Made by a program: the position numbers and the translations under genes. A stretch of DNA of 12,594 nt from an uncultured Prevotellaceae bacterium (GTDB lineage: Bacteria; Bacteroidota; Bacteroidia; Bacteroidales; Muribaculaceae), in contig CALBLR010000182.1 of NCBI GenBank assembly GCA_937896015.1, forward strand, positions 1-12,594. Reading direction: 5' to 3'. The notes beneath the pieces are model-generated. The model had not been told where the DNA came from. It made no database searches and saw only the letters and a program-made list of their open reading frames with translations. Below are positions 6,261-12,594 of the stretch, one piece after another (position 1 is the first letter of the stretch; every line of letters begins with the position of its first letter).

Positions 6261-8690
6261 TTAGCGCACCATGAGTTTTGTGGTGACTGTGCGGCCGCCT
6301 ACGCGGGCTGCCACCACATAGGCGCCAGCTGCGCCCACATTGACCTGCGAGGCCTGCTTGGCTGTGGCCACCTCGCGGCCAGCGAGGTCGAACACGCTCA
6401 CTGCATCCACCGCCTGGCTGAAGCACAGCACTGTGCCTCTGACGCGCACGCTTAGGCCGCTTGCAGCGTCGATGGTCTCAACAGCCGTGGGGCCGCTCTC
6501 CTTCATGTTATACACACACTCGATGCCGTTGAACAGCATGGTGTTTTGCACGCCTGTGGCGGGCTTGTCCATGTTCACCTGAATGGTGCTGAGCGAAATG
6601 GGGTATTTTAGCATGTCGCTGGCATCGGTCCATGCCGATGTGGGCACAGCAAACACGGTTTCCTGGTTTTGCGGAACAGCCTCGGGGGTTACGGTGTAGT
6701 TCACCGCGTTGCCAATGGGCGAACGCAGGGTGAACGTCATCGACTTCACTGTGGCGTTGCCCGGGTTGAGGCGCACGCGCAAGGTGTCGGGCAGGCTCCA
6801 CAGGCGCACGCGCTTGTTGAGGCGCAGGTTGGCAATGCGGGCGCTCTTGCCGGTGTACACATACTTGATGCCGCCGCCCGGCAGGGCCTCAACCGAGTTG
6901 CGGGTGCCACCATTCTGGGTTATAGTCCAAGTGCTCACATCCATGTCGGGGTCGATGGGCATCACGTGGGCGGTGGGCTTCTCCACTATCACCTTCATCG
7001 AGCCGGTGTAGCTGCCCACAGTGCCTGTCACAGTGGCGGTGCCGTTGGCCACGCCCTTGAGGATGCCGGTGTTGGCATCAATCTTCACCACGCCTTCGTC
7101 GCTGCTGCTCCATGTGAGGGCGGCGGGGTCGATCACCATGGTCTTCTCGCCAACGGTGCTATACACTTCCACGGCATAGCTGCGGTAGCAGTCGTTGATC
7201 ACCGAGTCGCAGCGCATGCTCAGCGCGTCGGCGCTGCCGGCCACCACCACGGGGATTGTGGCTGTGGCGCCGTTGTAGCTGGCTGTGAGCTGTCCATAGC
7301 CGCTGCCGTCGGCAAAGAATGTGGTGTCGGCCTTGATGTGGCCTATCTGGTCGGGGCAACTCAGCTTCACGCCCTTGAGGTCGGTGTTGACGAGCACGCC
7401 ATATTTGTTGTAGCCATAGAACTGCGGTGTGTAGACCGAATACTTAGGGGCATCGAGTTTCCAGTCGACAAAGCGGATTTCGGCCACCTGGCTGTCGTCG
7501 GGTGATGGCGACACCACAAACAGGCCGTTGGCATCGGCACGCTCGCGTCCGTCGCTGGGCACATTGCGCGCGCCAAGTTCCTTGATGTAGAGGCACGACG
7601 AACCGCCGCCGTCGAGGTTCACGGCCTCGGTGCAGCCAGTGTAGCGCATAATGTCGCCCAGCTGCAGTGTGGTGCAGCCCGACGAAATGGCGCTGCGGCC
7701 GTCGACCACCATAAACACCACCTTCTTGCCGCCGTCGTAGTAGCCAATGGCAGTGCGGGGGTGATAGGCATCCATGAGGTCGCCGTGCACCTCAAGCGTA
7801 GAACCTTTTTCCACAATTTTGGGCTGTCCGGCCACCACTTCAAGCGGGTTCACGGCCTTGCCGCCCACGGTGATTGCCATGTTCACAGTCACGGTGTCGC
7901 CCACCTTCAGGTTCTTAACCATGTCGAGCGTAGAGCCGCGTCCGTCGATCACAAATCCGCCGGCCGGAATGGTCATGTCGCCATCGGTGCTTGGTGCGCT
8001 GGTCACCACCAGTTTATTGGGGCCGGCCAGCACAAACGACGCGCCGTCGGCCATCTTGGCCTGCACCTCGGCGCCGCCTGTCACATTGGTGCCGCTATAG
8101 TAGTTGGAGTTATATACTGTGATTTTGCCATCGTAGGGACTCACGTTGACACCGTGCAGCAGCACCGACGCGCCGCCGGGCATGGTCACCGTGCCGCTCA
8201 CGCCCACGGGGTCGATATACACCTGCTTGTTCACATCGAGCACAAAGGGCCAGTAGCCGCTGGCGCCGCTATAGAGCTGGCCGTCGGCAATGCAGGTGCC
8301 AAGCGGCGTGCCCACAAGCGACTGGCCGCGGCTGGTGGTGCCGCTGGTGAAGTAGAAGTCGCCGTTGATGCCCACCAGATATCGGGCACCCGGGGCATCT
8401 TTGCGCTTGGCCATGCCCGACACAGTTTCGTTGCCGTTGATTTTGTCGGTGGCCGAAACAGCCTTGATTGTCACATTGGGATTGGCAAGATCGACTGTGG
8501 CATAGAAGGCGCGCATTGCGCGGCTTGAGTTGGAGATAAGGAGCGACGTCTGGGTGATGCCGGGTCCCACTTTGGCATGATAGAGGGTGTCGACCTGGTA
8601 GTCGGCCCCCCACAGCGTCACGTTGCCGCTGGCGCCGGCGCTGAGAGCCAGGCCCAGTGCCATGCTTGCAAGAGTAATGGTTTTCTTCAT
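6261..8690 (-). CDS. Secreted phosphodiester glycosidase (NAGPA/DUF2233 family), copy A
   Basis: This 809-aa exported protein has a signal peptide at residues 1-22. The phosphodiester glycosidase domain (~100-395) shows INGDFYF (108-114), PRTAIGY (311-317), VVDGRS (328-333), LGDIMRYTG and NLDGGGSS (358-365), then PSDGRERADANGLFV. These are hallmarks of the family of the human mannose-6-phosphate uncovering enzyme and its bacterial DUF2233 relatives, which cleave sugar-1-phosphodiester bonds. An Ig-like stretch (~400-490) follows, then a Big_2-type bacterial Ig domain (~495-570, LTWSSSDEGVVKIDANTG), and a beta-rich domain of unknown role (~585-730, VRLWSLPDTLRVRLNPG). The end (763-809: AVSVFDLAGREV, AYVV, TTKLMVR) is a type A T9SS-like sorting domain. 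It is the last of three tandem paralogues, with its own -7 box and a 5' leader hairpin. Family is secure; the substrate is unknown. Confidence 0.9.
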   Translation of the reverse strand: MKKTITLASMALGLALSAGASGNVTLWGADYQVDTLYHAKVGPGITQTSLLISNSSRAMRAFYATVDLANPNVTIKAVSATDKINGNETVSGMAKRKDAPGARYLVGINGDFYFTSGTTSRGQSLVGTPLGTCIADGQLYSGASGYWPFVLDVNKQVYIDPVGVSGTVTMPGGASVLLHGVNVSPYDGKITVYNSNYYSGTNVTGGAEVQAKMADGASFVLAGPNKLVVTSAPSTDGDMTIPAGGFVIDGRGSTLDMVKNLKVGDTVTVNMAITVGGKAVNPLEVVAGQPKIVEKGSTLEVHGDLMDAYHPRTAIGYYDGGKKVVFMVVDGRSAISSGCTTLQLGDIMRYTGCTEAVNLDGGGSSCLYIKELGARNVPSDGRERADANGLFVVSPSPDDSQVAEIRFVDWKLDAPKYSVYTPQFYGYNKYGVLVNTDLKGVKLSCPDQIGHIKADTTFFADGSGYGQLTASYNGATATIPVVVAGSADALSMRCDSVINDCYRSYAVEVYSTVGEKTMVIDPAALTWSSSDEGVVKIDANTGILKGVANGTATVTGTVGSYTGSMKVIVEKPTAHVMPIDPDMDVSTWTITQNGGTRNSVEALPGGGIKYVYTGKSARIANLRLNKRVRLWSLPDTLRVRLNPGNATVKSMTFTLRSPIGNAVNYTVTPEAVPQNQETVFAVPTSAWTDASDMLKYPISLSTIQVNMDKPATGVQNTMLFNGIECVYNMKESGPTAVETIDAASGLSVRVRGTVLCFSQAVDAVSVFDLAGREVATAKQASQVNVGAAGAYVVAARVGGRTVTTKLMVR

Positions 8691-8716
8691 AATCTACGTA
8701 ATATAGTTGTTTAATG

Positions 8717-8742
8717 TGGCTGGCGGCAATGGCCGCCAGCCA
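8717..8742 (-). promoter_or_regulatory. Perfect hairpin in the leader of glycosidase copy A
   Basis: TGGCTGGCGGC (8717-8727) pairs perfectly over 11 bp with GCCGCCAGCCA (8732-8742) around a 4-nt loop. No T tract follows on either strand. It lies between the putative -7 box (8765-8772) and the ATG at 8690, so it would be in the 5' untranslated region. Alternatively it could contribute to terminating copy B. Confidence 0.5.
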
Positions 8743-8764
8743 GCAGGTTTATTACTTAACACTT

Positions 8765-8772
8765 CAAAGTTA
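8765..8772 (-). promoter_or_regulatory. Putative -7 box of glycosidase copy A
   Basis: The minus strand reads TAACTTTG, matching TAnnTTTG, with a predicted start near 8758 and a leader of ~68 nt. No clear TTTG at -33 is found, so copy A could also receive read-through from copy B. Confidence 0.4.
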
Positions 8773-8797
8773 CGGCCTTTGGGGCAAATATCATATT

Positions 8798-8815
8798 AAA
8801 AAGTGATGAAACTTT
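8798..8815 (-). terminator. Weak terminator-like hairpin after glycosidase copy B
   Basis: On the minus strand AAAGT (8815-8811) pairs with ACTTT (8804-8800) around a 6-nt loop and runs into further T. The stem is only five weak base pairs, so its function is doubtful. Confidence 0.25.
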
Positions 8816-8836
8816 GCTATTATTAATGGTAGCAGA

Positions 8837-11293
8837 CTATTTCACCGCCACCTTCACCGCGCGGCTGCGATGTCCACTGGCCACCACCAGCACATAAATG
8901 CCTGGCGATGGCACATCGATTTGCGAGGCCGACGTGGCCGATGCCACAAGACGGCCGGCAGTGTCGTAGGCCTCCACCCTATCGGCCACTGCGCTGAGCG
9001 CAAGGCGCGTGCCGGTGGCCTTGACAGTGAGTCCTGGCTCCACTGCCACCTGCCCCACTGCGCTCGGCCAAGTGTCGGTCATGCTGTAGGCGCACTCAAG
9101 GCCATTGAAGAGCATGGTGTATTGCTGCCCTGCCACCGACTTGCCCATGTTCACCTGAATGGTGCTGAGCGTGATGGGATAGCTGGCGGGGTCGAGGGCG
9201 TCGGTCCACTGTGCGGTGGGCAGGCTGAACACCGTCTCCCGATTTTGCGGCACGGTGTCGGGAGTCACGGCCACAGTGGTGGCCTTGCCGCCGGGAGTGC
9301 GCAGGGTGAACGAAACCGACTTCACCGGAGCCTCGCCCGGATTGAGGCGCACGCGCACGGTGTCGGGCAGACTCCACAGGCGCACCTTTTTGCTGAGCTT
9401 GATGCTGGGCACGCGCGCGCTTTTGCCGGTGTACACATACTTGATGCCGGTGCCACCCACCACATCGGCCGACACCTTGGCGCCGCCGCTTTGACTGATG
9501 TTCCAAGTGGCGAGGTCGATGCTCCGTTCAATGGGCATCACATGGGCCGTGGGGCGCTCCACAGTCACCTTCACCGAGCCGGTGAAGTCGCCCACAGTGC
9601 CGGTGATGGTGGCGGTGCCGTCGGCCACGCCGGTGAGAATGCCGCTGTTGGCGCCAATGCGGGCCACACTCTCGTCGCTGCTGCTCCACACCAGGGCCGA
9701 TGGGTCGAGGGCAACAGTCTTGCCTCCGGCCTGGCCCTGCACCTCCACGGCCTGGTGGCGGTAGCCGTCGGTCAGCAGGCTGTCGCAGCGCATGGCCAGG
9801 GCTTCGGTGGCCACCACGGTCAGTGGAAGCTGGGCGGTGAGGCCGCCGTAGGTGGCCGTGAGCTTGCCGCTGCCAAGGCCGTCGGCTACCAGCACGCTGT
9901 CGGCGCGCACGCGGCCCAATGCGGCGGGGCAGCTCAACTTCACGCCCTTGAGGTCGGTGTCGATGAGCATGCCATATTTGTTGTAGCCATAGAAGCGCGG
10001 CACACAGGTGCCATAGCGCGGGAGCTCGAGTTTCCAGTCAACGAAGCCTATCTCGGCCACCGTGCTGTCGTCGGGCGCAGTGCTTATGGCAAAAAAGCCG
10101 TTGCCGTCGGCGCGCTCAGTGCCGTCGCTGGGGCGGTTGATAACGCCAAGCGCGCTCGAATAGATTGTGGCCGAGCCGCCGCCATCGATGTTCAGACCCT
10201 CGGTGGCGCCGGCATAGCGCATAATGTCGCCCAACTGGCGCAGACGCACACCGGCCGATATGGGCGAGCGGCCGTCGACCACCAGAAAGTAGAGTTTCTT
10301 GCCGCCGTCGCCAAAAGCAATTGAGCCGCGGGGCTGCTGGGTGGCACCGTCATACCACTGGCTCTCGGTGTCGAGCGTCTGACCACCGCCGAGCACCTTT
10401 GGCAGGCCCGACAACAGCTCAACGGGCACTATTTCCTGCCCGTTGACCGTGACGCGGGAATCCACCTCTATGGTGTCGCCCTCGTGCAGGGCCATCACCC
10501 ACTGGCGGCAAGCGTCACCGCGGCCGTGAATCACAAATCGCCCGTCGGGAATGAGCATGTCGTGCCCAGTGCTGGGCGCGCCCGTCACCACCATGCGGCA
10601 CTTGCGTCCCAGCTGAAGCGTCTGGCCGTCGGCAAGGCTGGCCTCCACCTCGGCCATGTCGTCGGTAAACTCGTTGGTGCTTCCGTAATACAGGTCGTTG
10701 TAGATGGTGACGACCCCTGCCGGAGCCTCGGCATTGAACGCCGCCAGCGGGGCCTGCGCGCCGCCCGGGGCTGTAAGGCTGCCGCCTATCACCACCTGAT
10801 CGATGTAGTAGCGGTTGTTGGCGTCGATGGCAAACTGGCGTATATTGTTATATGCGCGGTAGATGGTGCCGTTGCACACGGTGGAGCCGAGCGTGGTGCC
10901 AAGTATCGAGGCGCCGCGCTGGGTCTTGCCGGCCGAGTTGCCGCTGGTGTAGAAGAAGTCGCCGTTGACACCGGCAAAGTATCGCTCTCCCGGCTTAGAG
11001 CGGCGCTGAGCCATGCCGCTCACCGTCTCGTTGCCTGCAAGGCGGTCGCCTGCGCAGATGCCGCCGTAGCGCACATTGGGTGTGCCCACGTCGAATGTGA
11101 AGTAGAATGCGCGGATTGTGGTGTTCTCGTTGTGAAACAGAAGCGAAGTCTGCGTGGTGCCTGGGCCCACCTTGGCGTGAAAGAGCGTGTCGACCGTGAA
11201 GGGGACGTCCATGAGGCTGAAAGTGGCCGACGCGCCGGCCATGGGCGCGCCAAGGCACAGCGAGGCGGCAAATGCCATGAGTGATTTCTTCAT
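8837..11293 (-). CDS. Secreted phosphodiester glycosidase (NAGPA/DUF2233 family), copy B
   Basis: This 818-aa paralogue of copy A has the same domain order. The signal peptide is at 1-22 (APMAGASA). The glycosidase domain (~100-405) has VNGDFFY (109-115), VVDGRS (338-343), LGDIMRYAG, NIDGGGSA (368-375) and PSDGTERADGNGFF. The Big_2-type domain is at ~503-579 (LVWSSSDESVARIGANSG), the unknown beta-rich domain at ~590-740 (VRLWSLPDTVRVRLNPG), and the sorting-like end at 773-818 (VEAYDTAGRLVAS, GIYVLVV, VKVAVK). The motif PRTAIGY of copy A is PRGSIAF here (321-327), so specificity or activity may differ. The protein is roughly half identical to copy A by eye. It has a consensus promoter of its own (11363-11393), placed after a strong terminator. 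Confidence 0.9.
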   Translation of the reverse strand: MKKSLMAFAASLCLGAPMAGASATFSLMDVPFTVDTLFHAKVGPGTTQTSLLFHNENTTIRAFYFTFDVGTPNVRYGGICAGDRLAGNETVSGMAQRRSKPGERYFAGVNGDFFYTSGNSAGKTQRGASILGTTLGSTVCNGTIYRAYNNIRQFAIDANNRYYIDQVVIGGSLTAPGGAQAPLAAFNAEAPAGVVTIYNDLYYGSTNEFTDDMAEVEASLADGQTLQLGRKCRMVVTGAPSTGHDMLIPDGRFVIHGRGDACRQWVMALHEGDTIEVDSRVTVNGQEIVPVELLSGLPKVLGGGQTLDTESQWYDGATQQPRGSIAFGDGGKKLYFLVVDGRSPISAGVRLRQLGDIMRYAGATEGLNIDGGGSATIYSSALGVINRPSDGTERADGNGFFAISTAPDDSTVAEIGFVDWKLELPRYGTCVPRFYGYNKYGMLIDTDLKGVKLSCPAALGRVRADSVLVADGLGSGKLTATYGGLTAQLPLTVVATEALAMRCDSLLTDGYRHQAVEVQGQAGGKTVALDPSALVWSSSDESVARIGANSGILTGVADGTATITGTVGDFTGSVKVTVERPTAHVMPIERSIDLATWNISQSGGAKVSADVVGGTGIKYVYTGKSARVPSIKLSKKVRLWSLPDTVRVRLNPGEAPVKSVSFTLRTPGGKATTVAVTPDTVPQNRETVFSLPTAQWTDALDPASYPITLSTIQVNMGKSVAGQQYTMLFNGLECAYSMTDTWPSAVGQVAVEPGLTVKATGTRLALSAVADRVEAYDTAGRLVASATSASQIDVPSPGIYVLVVASGHRSRAVKVAVK

Positions 11294-11328
11294 ATTGAAT
11301 GTGGTTTATGCGTGATTAAAGTTGTAAT

Positions 11329-11362
11329 TAGAGGCATTGGAGCTCTCTCCCCAATGTCTCTA
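11329..11362 (-). promoter_or_regulatory. Hairpin at the predicted transcript start of glycosidase copy B
   Basis: On the minus strand TAGAG (11362-11358) pairs with CTCTA (11333-11329), CATT with AATG, and GGAG with CTCC around an AGAG loop, with one mismatch and a GG bulge. The outer strand overlaps the likely start site (~11357), so the full stem may not be transcribed. The inner eight pairs would be. Confidence 0.4.
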
Positions 11363-11393
11363 CAAAGATACGCATTTTTCGCCACAGCGCAAA
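11363..11393 (-). promoter_or_regulatory. Promoter of glycosidase copy B
   Basis: The minus strand shows TTTG (11393-11390), a 19-nt spacer and TATCTTTG (11370-11363), an exact match to the Bacteroidetes promoter consensus. The leader to the ATG at 11293 is about 63 nt. Confidence 0.8.
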
Positions 11394-11402
11394 TGCGCAC
11401 CG

Positions 11403-11439
11403 AAAAAGCCGGCCCGGCTGCATATGGCAGCCGGGCCGG
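11403..11439 (-). terminator. Intrinsic terminator of glycosidase copy C
   Basis: CCGGCCCGGCTGC (11409-11421) pairs perfectly over 13 bp with GCAGCCGGGCCGG (11427-11439) around a 5-nt loop. On the minus strand it is followed by C and five T (11407-11403). It lies about 30 nt after the copy C stop codon and just before the copy B promoter. Confidence 0.9.
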
Positions 11440-11469
11440 ACATATATGGATTTTATTGCCTTATGCGCA

Positions 11470-12594
11470 TCAGAGCACCACCTTGCGGGTAATGGTGCGC
11501 GAGCCGGCTTTGACGGTCACCACATAGGCGCCGCGGGCGGGCAGACGCAGGCTGCTCACAGCGTTGGCGGTGGCCACAAGGCGGCCTGTGAGGTCGTAGG
11601 CGTCGGCGCTGTCGACCGCCGTGCCAAAGTCGAGCTGTGAGCCGTTGGCAGTCAACGTGAAGGCGGCGTCGGCATCAATTGTGCCTACACCCGACACGGG
11701 CACAGCTGCATACACCGTCTCAATTCCTAAAACCTGAATTTGGTAGGCCTTGCCTGTGGTGCTGGTGCCCATGGCAAGCTGCACGCTGTTGAGAGTGATG
11801 GGATAGCTGCCCATGTTGGCGGCATCGGTCCATGCGGCAGTGGGCAGACTTATCACGTTCTCGGCATTGGCCTTGAGGGTGTCGCTTATCGACTTGTAGG
11901 TGATCTTGCCGGCACCGGCGCGCAAGCCAAACGTCACGCCCTTGACCACGGCCTCGCCCGGATTGATGCGCACGCGCAGCGTGTCGGGCAAGCTCCACAG
12001 GCGCACCTGCTTGCTAAGCGTGATTTTGGGCGTACGGCCCGATGCGCCAGTGTAGTCATAGGTGAAGCCGTCGCCCACGGTGGTGAGTTTGCCGCCCTTG
12101 CCGCCCGTCTGGCTCACCTGCCAAGTGCTGGCGTCGGGGTTGGGATCGATGGGCATGACGCGGGCCGAGGGGCGCTCGACAGTCACAGCCATGCTGGCGC
12201 TGAAGTCACCCACAGTGCCGGTAACGGTGGCATTGCCGTTGGCAATGCCGCGCAGCACACCGGTGTTGGCATCGATGTCAACCGTAGCGGGATCGTTGCT
12301 GCTCCATGTGAGAGCTGACGGGTCGATGGGCGAAGTGGTGCCGCCCACATAGCTGTTCACCTCCACTGTGTAGGGGCGGTAGGTGTCGTTGATGATGGCG
12401 CTGTGGGCCATGCGCACGCTGTCCACGTTGCCGTCGACTGTGATGAGCTGCTGCACGCTGATGGCGCCCAGAGTGCCGGTGAGCATGGCGCAGCCGCTGC
12501 CGTCGCCAATGAATGTGGTGTCGTTCTTGATGTGGCCGACGCTGGCGGGGCACGACAGCTTCACGCCTTGCACGTCGCGGTCGATGAGCACGCC
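11470..12594 (-). CDS. Phosphodiester glycosidase family paralogue, copy C, C-terminal 374 residues (cut by right edge)
   Basis: The reading frame is open to the right edge, where it begins G-V-L-I-D-R-D and aligns with the YGVLVNTDLKGVKLSCP segment of copy A, so the catalytic domain lies outside the window. Visible parts are the end of the Ig-like stretch (GVKLSCPASVGHIKNDTTF), a Big_2-type domain (LTWSSNDPATVDIDANTG), the unknown beta-rich domain (VRLWSLPDTLRVRINPG) and a sorting-like C-terminus (ADAYDLTGRLVAT, GAYVVTV, TRKVVL). The glycosidase assignment is by homology of this C-terminal half to copies A and B. The GTG at 12591 is internal and is not a start codon. The stop is followed by a strong terminator. 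Confidence 0.85.
   Translation of the reverse strand, partial: GVLIDRDVQGVKLSCPASVGHIKNDTTFIGDGSGCAMLTGTLGAISVQQLITVDGNVDSVRMAHSAIINDTYRPYTVEVNSYVGGTTSPIDPSALTWSSNDPATVDIDANTGVLRGIANGNATVTGTVGDFSASMAVTVERPSARVMPIDPNPDASTWQVSQTGGKGGKLTTVGDGFTYDYTGASGRTPKITLSKQVRLWSLPDTLRVRINPGEAVVKGVTFGLRAGAGKITYKSISDTLKANAENVISLPTAAWTDAANMGSYPITLNSVQLAMGTSTTGKAYQIQVLGIETVYAAVPVSGVGTIDADAAFTLTANGSQLDFGTAVDSADAYDLTGRLVATANAVSSLRLPARGAYVVTVKAGSRTITRKVVL

Noticed and set aside
6669..7505. 278-codon plus-strand frame antisense to glycosidase copy A
   Set aside because: Shadow of the coding strand with low-complexity His/Ala/Gly content and no promoter.
8870..10324. 484-codon open frame on the plus strand, antisense to glycosidase copy B
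   Set aside because: Shadow frame. Similar His/Gly/Ala-rich frames occur antisense to copies A and C at matching places, which reflects codon bias in the paralogues and not a gene.
12589..12594. GTG at 12591 as start of glycosidase copy C
   Set aside because: The frame continues to the edge and the residues align with the middle of copies A and B, so the codon encodes an internal valine.

Overview
The window looks like a stretch of a Bacteroidales chromosome, most plausibly a gut Muribaculaceae-type bacterium. The reasons are Bacteroidetes-type promoters (TTTG, about 19 nt, TAnnTTTG), secreted proteins ending in C-terminal sorting-like domains, an oxygen-sensitive class III ribonucleotide reductase, and gene content typical of gut anaerobes. 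The family assignment is inference. No tRNA, rRNA, CRISPR array, transposase or phage gene was seen.

Layout. (1) Positions 1-369, minus strand: the N-terminal part of xanthine phosphoribosyltransferase (xpt), cut by the left edge, with its own -7 box. (2) Positions 620-3111, minus strand: a complete cobalamin-controlled transcription unit. It runs promoter (3111-3080), cobalamin riboswitch (about 3020-2836), a long leader with a terminator-like hairpin and a competing pairing, then two genes 27 nt apart. These encode a 225-aa secreted protein with an aromatic-rich domain and a 424-aa DUF5074/YncE-like beta-propeller. The two proteins have unrelated bodies but nearly the same ~36-aa C-terminus. 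(3) Positions 3315-6239, plus strand: the nrdD-nrdG operon for anaerobic dNTP synthesis, with a textbook promoter, a 41-nt stem-loop at the predicted transcript start, upstream direct repeats and a strong terminator hairpin. (4) Positions 6261-12594, minus strand: three tandem paralogues of a large secreted phosphodiester glycosidase (NAGPA/DUF2233 family), each ending in a type A T9SS-like sorting domain. The third is cut by the right edge.

How the parts work together. The riboswitch ties the 225-aa protein and the propeller to vitamin B12 status, so they are most likely B12 capture or binding proteins. They appear to be exported by a sorting-domain route and not as lipoproteins. The divergent nrdDG operon makes deoxynucleotides without B12. 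The three glycosidases look like separately transcribed duplicates, two with recognisable promoters, and probably act on surface or environmental glycans that carry phosphodiester-linked sugars; their substrate cannot be read from the sequence. The most unusual material is the B12-switched pair with its shared C-terminal tag, the structured nrdD leader, and the tandem glycosidase family with an altered active-site motif in the middle copy.
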